Of a stretch of 10,639 nt of DNA, positions 1-9,469 are shown piece after piece. The DNA comes from Deinococcus sp. (lineage in GTDB: Bacteria; Deinococcota; Deinococci; Deinococcales; Deinococcaceae), in assembly GCA_025351205.1 (NCBI GenBank), contig JANXWI010000452.1, forward strand, positions 1 to 10,639. The letters are read 5' to 3'. The notes under the pieces were generated by a model, which made no database searches, had not been told where the DNA came from, and worked only from the letters and a program-made list of their open reading frames with translations. Position numbers and translations under genes: made by a program. How positions within the stretch are numbered: the stretch's first letter is position 1; each line of letters opens with the position of its first letter.

Positions 1-569
1 GTGACGTAGTGCGGGTCCCAGCGTTCCATGCCCGCGTTTCCGGCCTCGCTGCGGCCCGACACCTGCCACAGTCCGGTCATGCCGGGGCGCATCAGTTCGC
101 GCAGGTACTGGGTCTGGCTGCTCAGCCGGCTGTGATGGTACCCGGGCAGCGGGCGCGGCCCGACCAGCGACATCTGGCCCAGCAGCACGTTCAGCAGCTG
201 CGGCAGCTCGTCGAGGCTCAGTTTGCGCATCACCCGTCCGGCCCTGGTGATGCGGGGGTCCTGCCTGAGCTTGAAGTTGGCGAGCCACTCGGCCAGCAGC
301 TCCGGATCCTCGGCCAGTCGGCGGCGCAGCACGTCCTCGGCGTGGGGGACCATGGTGCGGAACTTGTAGGTGGGAAACAGCCTGCCCCCCTGCCCCACGC
401 GCTGCTGCACGAACAGCGGGGTGTGGCGGTCTTCGAGCCAGATCAGCAGTGCCAGCAGCAGGCACAGCGGCAGCCACAGTGGACTGGACAGCAGCACGGC
501 CCCGAAGTCGAGGGCGCGCTTGCTGCCGGTGGCCAGCGGGCGCTGCAAATGAGATGAAGTGACGTGCAT
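1..569 (-). CDS. Undecaprenyl-phosphate sugar-1-phosphate transferase (bacterial sugar transferase family), 3' end cut by the window
   Basis: A membrane-bound phosphoglycosyl transferase that starts exopolysaccharide or O-antigen repeat synthesis by moving a sugar phosphate from a nucleotide sugar to undecaprenyl phosphate at the cytoplasmic membrane. Translating the minus strand from the ATG at 569-567 gives 189 codons without a stop up to the left edge, so the C-terminus is missing. A hydrophobic N-terminal segment (about residues 20-45) contains the Ser-Pro break (S29-P30) typical of the re-entrant helix of the short, monotopic members. It is followed by QQRVG (55-59), YKFRTM (68-73), SLDELPQLLNVL with the expected catalytic Asp120-Glu121, MSLVGPRP (133-140) and RPGMTGLWQVSGRS (161-174). 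The start is supported by AGGAG 6-7 nt upstream. Sugar specificity cannot be read from sequence. It is transcribed away from the epimerase gene at 1363. Family call is very secure. Confidence 0.93.
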   Translation of the reverse strand, partial: MHVTSSHLQRPLATGSKRALDFGAVLLSSPLWLPLCLLLALLIWLEDRHTPLFVQQRVGQGGRLFPTYKFRTMVPHAEDVLRRRLAEDPELLAEWLANFKLRQDPRITRAGRVMRKLSLDELPQLLNVLLGQMSLVGPRPLPGYHHSRLSSQTQYLRELMRPGMTGLWQVSGRSEAGNAGMERWDPHYV

Positions 570-667
570 AGCAGACTCCTGACTTGAACAGACATGCTGG
601 GCCGGGAGAGACCAGGCCGACCACTGCGGCCCGGCATCCCTCTGGGCACCTCTCACGGGTACGGACA

Positions 668-709
668 CTTCGGGCATGGGCAGTCTTGTTTCGGGCATGG
701 GCACGCTTG
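668..709. repeat. 21-bp tandem repeat, 2 copies
   Basis: Two adjacent 21-bp units (668-688 and 689-709) share the identical core TTCGGGCATGGGCA at 669-682 and 690-703. The remaining seven positions differ at three or four bases. It lies about 100 bp upstream of the sugar transferase start. Function is unknown; a tandem duplication or a double binding site are both possible. Confidence 0.8.
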
Positions 710-838
710 AAGACGCGAACAGGGGGAGGGGGCGACCAGACACTGACGCCACGCTTCTGCCCTCCAGGCTTCCGTCGCGCCACTCCATCTTGCAGAGGCA
801 GGTGTTAACTGAACGAAAATCCAGGAATCTGGTTCTGG

Positions 839-887
839 TCTGTCTTCTCTCTTCTCTGTCTTCCTTTTCTCTGTCTTCTCTGTCTTC
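839..887. repeat. Pyrimidine tract with four TCTGTCTTC units
   Basis: The plus strand is almost pure pyrimidine here. TCTGTCTTC occurs exactly four times, starting at 839, 855, 870 and 879. The complementary strand is a purine tract. This is probably slippage-derived simple sequence. It lies in non-coding DNA. Confidence 0.8.
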
Positions 888-1302
888 GGCCCGAGTTTCC
901 CTGCCCCAGGCTGGGCCGCATGAGAATAAGGTGTGAACCAGGCCCTCGCCTTTCATCTGGGGTGCCCGGTTTTAACCTGTGGTACCCGCTGTCCTGGTCC
1001 CATGACCGTTCTGGCCCCGGCATTCCGCTCTCCTGCCCGCACACCACCGCAGGCGGCGCGTTCATTGCCCGGAACTGCGCCATTAGCGCCGCGTTTACGC
1101 CTCTGCGGTCACAGTGAGCCTCATCCACAGGAAACAGTCCTGACGGAGCGGGTGAAAGGGCAGGCCAGAGGGTTCGAAAGGCGGCAGTCCGGAATCTGTG
1201 TTCTGAAGCTGTGCAGCCGTCTCCAGGTGCGGCATACGGGCGGAACGCGCACCTCCAGGAACCGCGCAGCGCCACTTCTGTGCGCCGGACCCTGTGAATT
1301 GG

Positions 1303-1321
1303 AACGCAACATAAACGCAAC
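1303..1321 (+). promoter_or_regulatory. Possible operator: AACGCAAC direct repeat with 11-bp spacing
   Basis: AACGCAAC occurs at 1303-1310 and again at 1314-1321, a spacing of one helical turn, 42 bp before the epimerase start. This geometry resembles the tandem half-sites of OmpR/PhoB-type response regulators, but no regulator is identified. The assignment is inference from spacing and position only. Confidence 0.25.
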
Positions 1322-1362
1322 GGAACATTCAAAAACAGCGCGTGTGGACAAAGGGGTCTGAA

Positions 1363-3289
<1,927 letters not shown>

Positions 3290-3299
<10 letters not shown>

Positions 3300-3363
3300 A
3301 AAACATATGGTTGAAAACATATGGTTGAAAAATATACGGTTGAAAAACATATGGTCAGAAGTC
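3290..3363 (+). repeat. Degenerate 14-15-bp tandem repeat spanning the glycosyltransferase stop codon
   Basis: About five consecutive units resembling ATATGGTTGAAAAAC run 3290-3304, 3305-3318, 3319-3333, 3334-3348 and a decayed one at 3349-3363. The first copy includes the last two codons (Tyr-Gly) and the TAA stop of the glycosyltransferase. Units 2-4 repeat TAYGGTTGA, so each carries its own TGA. The tract is very AT-rich compared with the genes around it. Confidence 0.88.
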
Positions 3364-3545
3364 AGGCGGTCAGAAGACTGACATTTGAAACACAGGTAGA
3401 AGGATGATTTAAAGTAAATTCACTCAAAGAATGTACTGCCAGCTACTGTTAATCCGATCTGTTCATATACTTTTCCCCAGATTCTGTCTGAACGGACAAG
3501 ATCAGCAACTGTTGTCGTGCATTCAGAGCATTTTTAGGCGCTGAC

Positions 3546-3574
3546 TTTACATCTCATCAGAAATCAGTTAGAAT
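3546..3574 (+). promoter_or_regulatory. Sigma-70-type promoter candidate
   Basis: TTTACA at 3546-3551 and TAGAAT at 3569-3574 are separated by exactly 17 bp, each one mismatch from the consensus hexamers. This is the best promoter match seen in the window and sits in the AT-rich stretch. Transcription would begin near 3581, leaving about 410 nt before the SDR gene at 3993. That length implies either a long leader or a small gene within it. Confidence 0.5.
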
Positions 3575-3627
3575 ACTCCAAATGCAGCGGAGGAAGTGAC
3601 TCATTCTGTTCCAGTGCTGGAAGAGAG

Positions 3628-3996
3628 ATGGCGGCCATTGGGCTAGAAACGCGGCTTTTGAATGAGGAACGTCACTGCAAGGCGGACAGTGGGAGGTGGG
3701 GCATGTTCACACAGGTCAAAAGCAAACTGGCGACAGATATGGTATCGGCGGCGGTGCAGACTGGGCGGCGGCGCAGACTGGGCGCACATGACCCGCCTTG
3801 CGCGGCCCCGTCTGGCCCCACCTGCGGCGACATCTGGGCGGCTCGGCCCATGTCTGATCTGGGAGCGTGGCTAGCCCGGTCCAGCTTCCATCTGCACGGC
3901 TTTCATCTACGCCGCCATGACCATCCACTTCGCCATCACACCCTGCGCCGCCCCTTTGCGTTCCACGTTCAGTTGTTGTTCCCGAGGCCCCTGTGA
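3628..3996 (+). CDS. Doubtful small open reading frame, hypothetical protein
   Basis: An ATG at 3628 with a weak GGAAGAG upstream opens a frame of 122 codons whose TGA overlaps the GTG of the following SDR gene by 4 bp (GTGA). Position, coupling and the promoter candidate upstream argue for a gene. Against it, the translation resembles no family I know, is rich in Arg, His and Pro towards the end, third-position GC is clearly lower than in the neighbouring genes, and a 17-bp tandem duplication (not a multiple of three) lies inside. I lean towards non-coding. Confidence 0.18.
   Translation: MAAIGLETRLLNEERHCKADSGRWGMFTQVKSKLATDMVSAAVQTGRRRRLGAHDPPCAAPSGPTCGDIWAARPMSDLGAWLARSSFHLHGFHLRRHDHPLRHHTLRRPFAFHVQLLFPRPL
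3749..3784. repeat. 17-bp tandem repeat, about 2 copies
   Basis: With a 17-bp period, positions 3749-3767 match 3766-3784 at all but one base (T3755 versus C3772). GCAGACTGGGC occurs at 3756-3766 and 3773-3783. The period is not divisible by three, unlike repeats in the confident genes, which fits non-coding DNA. Confidence 0.8.
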
Positions 3997-4985
3997 AACT
4001 CGCTCTGGATTCTAAAATCTTTGTCACCGGACACAATGAAGTGGTGGGCCGCTCGATTGTGCGCCACCTTCACGGTCTGGGCTACACCAACATCGTCACC
4101 CGCGAGGACCGTGCGCCCGGCGGCTGGGAACCCGCAGCCATCAACGCCTTTTTCGAGGAGCACCTGCCCGACTACGTGTTCCTGGTTCCGGTCAGCCTGA
4201 GCGGCAACGACAGCCTGACGCCCGCCACCTGGCTGCGGCACGCCCTGCTGATGATCACGTCGGTGATTCACGCCTCCTACCTGTACGAGGCAGACCGGCT
4301 GCTGTGCATCGACTGCGACCCGACGCTGTTCGACCCGACGCTGCACGATCCGGCGCAGCACGACCCGGTGCTGGGTGAGAGCAGCTACCTCCAGGCCGAG
4401 CTGATCGCCGAGAGCCAGCGCGCCCGCGAGGCCGCCGGGACCATCATGACCGAGCTGTGCAACAGCTACCGCACCCAGTATGGCTGCCACTTTTCCAGTG
4501 CGCTGGCAGGCGGGCTGTACGGTCCCGGCCTGTGGCTGGACGCGCCCAGGGGCAACCTGGTGAGCGCGCTGTTTCGCAAGGTGCTGCGGGCCACCGACGT
4601 GGGCCAGAGTACCGTGCATCTGTACGGCAACGACGCGGCCCCCTGCGACCTGCTGTACATCGACGACCTGGCCGACGCCTGCCTGTTTCTGATCGAGCAG
4701 CTCTCGGAGGCGGGCACGCTGCTGATCCGGCCCAGCGAGCGCCACACCCTGCGGCAGCTGGCCGACACGGTCAAGGCGGTCACCGGCTACCGGGGAGATT
4801 TCAGCTTCGACAGCCCGGACAGCTGCGGCAGCGAGTGGACCACCTTCGGGCGCGGCATGGGGCGCGAACACGCAGAGGCGGGCCGCCTCAGCCGCGCCGG
4901 ATGGTCGCCGGAGACCACGCTGGAGGGCGGCTTCCGCAAGACCTACCGCTGGTTTCAGCGCCACAGGTTAGAGGCGACCTACTGA
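3993..4985 (+). CDS. GDP-L-fucose-synthase-like SDR protein with degenerate active site, possible pseudoenzyme
   Basis: The 330-aa protein follows GDP-fucose synthase (Fcl/GMER) along its length: IFVTGHNEVVG (9-19), a central section ending LCNSYRTQYG (155-164), LYGPG (175-179), LLYIDDLADAC, GYRGDFSFDSP, AGWSPETTLEGGFRKTYRWF. By eye against E. coli Fcl, the middle Gly of the nucleotide-binding GxxGxxG is Glu16. The GSSCIYP loop with Ser107 and Cys109 is replaced by CIDCDPT running into a DPxxx pentapeptide repeat (109-127). The YxxxK Tyr136/Lys140 positions fall on non-matching residues around 142-149, and His179 aligns with Asn188. It therefore probably cannot catalyse the classical reaction; a binding or regulatory role, or different chemistry, is inference. 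The GTG start is supported by GAGG 5 nt upstream. An intrinsic terminator follows. It lies downstream of the glycosyltransferase in the same direction. Confidence 0.8.
   Translation: MKLALDSKIFVTGHNEVVGRSIVRHLHGLGYTNIVTREDRAPGGWEPAAINAFFEEHLPDYVFLVPVSLSGNDSLTPATWLRHALLMITSVIHASYLYEADRLLCIDCDPTLFDPTLHDPAQHDPVLGESSYLQAELIAESQRAREAAGTIMTELCNSYRTQYGCHFSSALAGGLYGPGLWLDAPRGNLVSALFRKVLRATDVGQSTVHLYGNDAAPCDLLYIDDLADACLFLIEQLSEAGTLLIRPSERHTLRQLADTVKAVTGYRGDFSFDSPDSCGSEWTTFGRGMGREHAEAGRLSRAGWSPETTLEGGFRKTYRWFQRHRLEATY
4317..4376 (+). repeat. 15-bp tandem repeat x4 encoding a DPxxx pentapeptide
   Basis: Four consecutive 15-bp units (4317-4331, 4332-4346, 4347-4361, 4362-4376) encode DPTLF, DPTLH, DPAQH and DPVLG. 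The first two differ only in the last codon; the later ones have drifted. The repeat lies where Fcl enzymes have the catalytic Ser loop. Confidence 0.92.
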
Positions 4986-5011
4986 GAAGTTGAATAAACG
5001 GGTCTGCGATG

Positions 5012-5047
5012 AACGGGTCCGGCCTGAACAGTGCGCCGACCCGTTTT
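5012..5047 (+). terminator. Intrinsic terminator after the Fcl-like gene
   Basis: AACGGGTC (5012-5019) pairs perfectly with GACCCGTT (5038-5045). Extra pairs are possible inside the loop (GGC with GCC), and the stem runs into TTTT (5044-5047). It lies 26 bp after the TGA of the SDR gene. Confidence 0.65.
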
Positions 5048-5066
5048 CGAATTCAGCTTGAAAAGA

Positions 5067-5106
5067 ATCGGGTAACGCCGTCTACTACATAGACAACCGA
5101 TTAGGG
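5067..5106. repeat. Palindromic element, copy A (imperfect)
   Basis: The copy begins ATCGGGTAACGCCGT and ends CAACCGATTAGGG. It aligns with copy B (5213-5249) with the same TACAT in the centre and one short indel. AATCGG/CCGATT form the outer arms. Confidence 0.65.
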
Positions 5107-5129
5107 CGGAGGGAATTTAGGCCACTTCG

Positions 5130-5169
5130 CTCCCTCACCCTTGAGGGGGGAGGGCTGGGGAGGGGGTGA
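5130..5169 (+). repeat. 40-bp G-rich dispersed repeat with G-quadruplex motif
   Basis: By direct comparison this matches 9290-9329 at 36 of 40 positions. It contains CTTGAGGGGGG and four runs of at least three G with loops of 1-2 nt (5145-5166), the classical quadruplex pattern. A related inverted copy lies at 9395-9431. Confidence 0.85.
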
Positions 5170-5212
5170 CCGGGCTGGGCATCCAATGACCTAAAAGAAG
5201 TTGGCCCCCTCT

Positions 5213-5249
5213 TGATCGGTTGACGCTGTAGTACATCGTCAACCGATCA
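5213..5249. repeat. Palindromic element, copy B (perfect 13-bp arms)
   Basis: TGATCGGTTGACG (5213-5225) and CGTCAACCGATCA (5237-5249) are exact reverse complements around an 11-nt loop. There is no T-run, so it is not a typical terminator for either strand, although it could stop or stabilise transcripts from both convergent genes. It is flanked by GTTGGCCCCCTC on the left and GGGGAATA on the right. Confidence 0.9.
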
Positions 5250-5287
5250 GGGGAATATTTGGTCGGATTTTTCAGATGCCCGGTCTG

Positions 5288-5346
5288 TTTCCCCCTCACC
5301 CTCTCCACCCCTGCGCGAGGCCCCTCTCCCACAGGGGCGAGGGGAA
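5288..5346. repeat. Inverted repeat element CCCCTC/GAGGGG
   Basis: TTTCCCCCTCACCC (5288-5301) is nearly complementary to GGGGCGAGGGGAAA (5334-5347), with pyrimidine-rich DNA between. It resembles the widespread short intergenic repeats of many high-GC genomes. Its relation to the G-rich element at 5130 is unclear. Confidence 0.6.
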
Positions 5347-5360
5347 AAGAACCTCCGCTA

Positions 5361-5390
5361 CATCGGTTGACACTGCATTACGGCGTTCGG
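5361..5390. repeat. Palindromic element, copy C (left half only)
   Basis: ATCGGTTGACACTGCATTAC matches the left arm and loop of copy B (ATCGGTTGACGCTGTAGTAC) at 17 of 20 positions. The right arm is not recognisable, so this copy looks truncated or decayed. Confidence 0.6.
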
Positions 5391-5536
5391 CCAGTTCATC
5401 CTCTGCGAACAGGTTTGTTGGCCCCCTCGGCAGTGGGGGAATACATCTGTTTGAATCTGGCCCTGTTCCTGGGTGGTCGAATTCTGCCGCAGCTGAGCCG
5501 GAGCGGGCGTAAAACCGTTCTCTTCCCGAACCCTGT

Positions 5537-7650
<2,114 letters not shown>

Positions 7651-7745
7651 GGACCCATTGTGCCAGGGTCTGTTCCGAACGGGACGCTTTGAAACGCGGC
7701 TCCGTCCCGAATATCGACAGCAGGCCGGGGTGTTACATTCGGGGC
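7651..7745. promoter_or_regulatory. Shared allC/gcvT divergent control region
   Basis: These 95 bp separate two start codons and must hold both promoters. On the minus strand CACAAT (7662-7657) precedes the allC ATG by 6 nt. On the plus strand TACATT (7734-7739), which fits TANNNT, precedes the gcvT ATG by 6 nt. CGGGACG (7680-7686) and CGTCCCG (7703-7709) form perfect 7-bp inverted arms around 16 nt. GACCC (7652-7656) and GGGTC (7666-7670) form another pair around the allC -10. Either could be an operator or a hairpin. I see no consensus -35 and no room for a tandem glycine riboswitch. Confidence 0.45.
7734..7739 (+). promoter_or_regulatory. gcvT -10 element, likely leaderless start
   Basis: TACATT fits the TANNNT pattern and ends 6 nt before the gcvT ATG, the distance expected if transcription starts at or next to the start codon. 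Leaderless mRNAs with this arrangement are common in Deinococcus. No strong Shine-Dalgarno sequence is present. Confidence 0.45.
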
Positions 7746-8819
7746 ATGGACATCGCCGGGACCGAGGAACTGAAACGCACGCCGCTGCACGCCGCCCACC
7801 TGCGGGCCGGGGCCAGGATGGTGCCCTTCGGCGGCTGGGACATGCCGGTGCAGTACGCCGGGGTCAGAGCCGAGCACACGGCGGTGCGCGAGAGGGCGGG
7901 CGTGTTCGACGTGTCGCACATGGGCGAATTCCGCCTCACCGGGCCGGGCGCACTGGCCTTTTTGCAGCACGTGACCACCAACGATGTAAGCAAGCTCAAA
8001 CCGGGCCGCGCCCACTACAACTGGCTGCCGAACGAGGCGGGCGGTCTGGTGGACGACATCTACGTGTACCGGGTGGCCGACGAAGAGTTTCTGCTGGTGG
8101 TGAACGCCAGCAACATCGCCAAAGACTGGGCGCATCTGCAATCGCAGCTTCCATCCAGCGGCGTAGAAATGATCGACGAATCCGCTGCAACCGCGCTGCT
8201 GGCGGTGCAGGGGCCGCAGGCCGAGGCGCTGCTTCAGGGCGTGACCGACGTGGACCTGGGCGCACAGAAGAAAAACGCCTACTTCCAGGCCAGCATGTTC
8301 GGCCTCCCGGTCTGGCTGGCCCGCACCGGCTACACCGGAGAAGACGGCTTCGAGGTTTTCGCGGCCAGCGAACACGCCGAACGGCTCTGGGACGGGCTGC
8401 TGGCCCTGGGCATCGTCCCGGCGGGCCTGGGGGCGCGCGACACCCTGCGGCTGGAGGCAGGCTTTCCGCTGTACGGGCACGAGTTCAGCGACAGCATCCA
8501 CCCGCTCTCCAGCGGTTACGGCTGGGTGGTCAAGGACAAGCTGCACCTGGGCCATGAGCACATCCGGCTGCCCAGCACCCAGAAGCTGATCGGCCTGCGG
8601 CTGGAGCGGGTGCCGGTGCGCGAAGGCTACCCGGTCAAGCTGGGCGGCGTGGTGGTGGGACACGTGACGAGCGGCACCAGCAGCCCCACGCTGGGGTATC
8701 CGATTGCGGCGGCACTGGTCGAGGCGCACGCCGCCCACGCCGAGCAGTTCGCCGTCGAGGTGCGCGGCAGGGACCATGAGGCGACGCGGGTCGAGATGCC
8801 GTTCTATAAACGTCTCTGA
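7746..8819 (+). CDS. gcvT: Glycine cleavage system T protein (aminomethyltransferase)
   Basis: It transfers the methylene carbon from the aminomethyl-lipoyl arm of GcvH to tetrahydrofolate, releasing ammonia. The 357 residues show the family pattern throughout: TPLHAAH, MVPFGGWDMPVQY (25-37), VFDVSHMGE (53-61), NEAGGLVDDIYVY with the acidic pair Asp103-Asp104 at the catalytic Asp position, TGYTGEDGFEVF, GARDTLRLEAGFPLYGHE, and the C-terminal barrel ending GTSSPTLGYPIA and PFYKR. The in-frame ATG at 7689 was rejected because its extra 19 residues are not conserved and include the -10 and inverted repeat. The ATG at 7746 gives a normal length and sits 6 nt after TACATT. It is the first gene of gcvT-gcvH-gcvP, with 65 bp before gcvH. 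Confidence 0.96.
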   Translation: MDIAGTEELKRTPLHAAHLRAGARMVPFGGWDMPVQYAGVRAEHTAVRERAGVFDVSHMGEFRLTGPGALAFLQHVTTNDVSKLKPGRAHYNWLPNEAGGLVDDIYVYRVADEEFLLVVNASNIAKDWAHLQSQLPSSGVEMIDESAATALLAVQGPQAEALLQGVTDVDLGAQKKNAYFQASMFGLPVWLARTGYTGEDGFEVFAASEHAERLWDGLLALGIVPAGLGARDTLRLEAGFPLYGHEFSDSIHPLSSGYGWVVKDKLHLGHEHIRLPSTQKLIGLRLERVPVREGYPVKLGGVVVGHVTSGTSSPTLGYPIAAALVEAHAAHAEQFAVEVRGRDHEATRVEMPFYKRL

Positions 8820-8870
8820 ACCTCTGTCTTTTGCCTGTCAAACCCCACACATTCCCCCCTTTTCATCCGG

Positions 8871-8876
8871 CACAAT
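8871..8876 (+). promoter_or_regulatory. Possible gcvH -10 element
   Basis: CACAAT ends 8 nt before the gcvH ATG and lies within GGCACAATGG (8869-8878). The same ten bases, on the other strand, precede allC (7664-7655). The gene may have its own promoter in addition to read-through from gcvT. GGAA at 8877-8880 could alternatively serve as a weak ribosome site. Confidence 0.3.
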
Positions 8877-8884
8877 GGAACACT

Positions 8885-9256
8885 ATGAGTACCCCGACTG
8901 ACCGCCAGTACGCCAGCAGCCACGAGTGGATCAAGGAAGACGGCGACGTGAGCGTCGTCGGCATCACCGATTTCGCGCAGGATCAGCTGGGCGACGTGGT
9001 GTACGTCGAGCTGCCCGAGGTGGGCCGCGTGGTGAGCGCGGGCGAGACGGTGGCGGTGGTCGAAAGCGTGAAGACCGCCAGCGACATCTATGCCCCGGCC
9101 AGCGGCGAAATTACCGAGGTGAACGACGCCCTGAGCGCCAGCCCGGAGAAGATCAACGAGGGCGCGCTGGACGGCGGCTGGCTGTTCAAGATGCGCGTGG
9201 ACACCCTGAGCAGTGAGCTGATGGACGCCGCAAGCTACGAGGCCGCCAACGGCTGA
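8885..9256 (+). CDS. gcvH: Glycine cleavage system H protein (lipoyl carrier)
   Basis: A small soluble carrier whose lipoyl arm takes the aminomethyl group from GcvP to GcvT and is reoxidised by dihydrolipoyl dehydrogenase. The 123 residues include ASSHEWI (10-16), GITDFAQDQLGDVVYVELPEVG (26-47), and the lipoylation site ESVKTASDIYAPASGE with Lys63. The downstream GGWLFKMRV is also typical. Length is usual for the family. An upstream in-frame ATG at 8831 was rejected since the extra residues are not family-like and the conserved part begins just after 8885. It follows gcvT by 65 bp and precedes gcvP by 213 bp of repeat DNA. Confidence 0.97.
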   Translation: MSTPTDRQYASSHEWIKEDGDVSVVGITDFAQDQLGDVVYVELPEVGRVVSAGETVAVVESVKTASDIYAPASGEITEVNDALSASPEKINEGALDGGWLFKMRVDTLSSELMDAASYEAANG

Positions 9257-9289
9257 GCGGTTGAGGAGCTTCCGGCTGGCTTAAGGCTT

Positions 9290-9329
9290 CTCCCTCCCTC
9301 TTGAGGGGGGAGGGTCGGGGAGGGGGTGA
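9290..9329 (+). repeat. 40-bp G-rich dispersed repeat with G-quadruplex motif (gcvH-gcvP gap, direct copy)
   Basis: It matches 5130-5169 at 36 of 40 positions. Four G-runs with 1-2-nt loops lie at 9305-9326. It starts 33 bp after the gcvH stop. With the inverted copy at 9395-9431 it could form a large hairpin in the gcvH-gcvP mRNA. Confidence 0.85.
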
Positions 9330-9394
9330 GATTAAGCGCCTCGCCCTGCCAGTTAGAAAGAATCGCCTTTTTACTGATCCAGACGTCGGTTAAG

Positions 9395-9431
9395 TTCACC
9401 CCCTCCCGGCCTCCCCCTCAAGGGGGAGGGG
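9395..9431 (-). repeat. G-rich dispersed repeat, inverted copy before gcvP
   Basis: The reverse complement begins with CCCCTCCCCCTTGAGGGGGA and ends GGGAGGGGGTGAA, following the 9290 copy. On the plus strand CCTCCCCC-TCAA-GGGGGAGG is a perfect 8-bp hairpin. It ends about 30 bp before the ribosome site of gcvP, so it may reduce or separate expression of gcvP from gcvTH. Confidence 0.8.
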
Positions 9432-9469
9432 CAACTGCAACCACAAGCCTCCCCCTTTTAGGAGTTCCC

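Larger units (their letters stand above)
570..1362. other. Long divergent intergenic region, no convincing gene
   Basis: A 793-bp gap separates the divergently transcribed sugar transferase and epimerase genes. Open frames exist on both strands, but their translations are rich in Arg, Pro and Cys, match no family I recognise, and the longest one (minus strand, 805-1629) runs into the confident epimerase gene. The region holds a 21-bp tandem repeat, a pyrimidine tract and an 11-bp-spaced direct repeat close to the epimerase start, listed separately. I see no clear -35/-10 pair for either flanking gene. Confidence 0.6.
3300..3992. other. AT-rich spacer between glycosyltransferase and GDP-fucose-synthase-like gene
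   Basis: This gap of nearly 700 bp begins with about 300 bp of markedly lower GC (counting bases, 117 of 300 are G or C at 3301-3600). It then returns to high GC. It contains the 15-bp repeat, a -10-like TATACT at 3466-3471 without a good -35, a better promoter at 3546-3574, a 17-bp tandem repeat and one doubtful open frame. The composition change may mark foreign or regulatory DNA, or a leader RNA. Confidence 0.6.
4986..5536. other. Repeat-rich convergent intergenic region
   Basis: This 551-bp gap lies between the 3' ends of the SDR gene (plus) and allE (minus). No open frame in it looks like a protein. It holds a terminator hairpin, three related palindromic elements, a 40-bp G-rich dispersed repeat and a CCCCTC/GAGGGG hairpin. 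GTTGGCCCCCTC also occurs twice (5200-5211 and 5417-5428). The area behaves like a landing zone for small dispersed repeats. Confidence 0.75.

Noticed and set aside
9..557. Plus-strand open frame opposite the sugar transferase
   Set aside because: The minus strand gives a full match to the bacterial sugar transferase family; the plus frame is Gln/Ala/His-rich shadow sequence.
933..1361. Plus-strand open frame filling the gap before the epimerase
   Set aside because: The translation has an unnatural Arg/Pro/Cys/Thr mix and no family resemblance, and there is no good ribosome site.
1342..1362. Upstream GTG start for the epimerase
   Set aside because: It would place the AAGGGG ribosome site inside the coding region, and the Rossmann motif normally starts within a few residues, as from 1363.
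5213..5249. Copy B hairpin as an intrinsic terminator
   Set aside because: The stem is strong but has no T-run on either strand and belongs to a repeat family, so repeat element is the better call.
5066..5443. CRISPR array
   Set aside because: The repeated units are few, palindromic, unequally spaced and diverged, without uniform spacers or nearby cas genes.
7651..7745. Glycine riboswitch upstream of gcvT
   Set aside because: The gap is only 95 bp and shared with a divergent gene. I cannot find the conserved aptamer cores, and gcvT appears leaderless.
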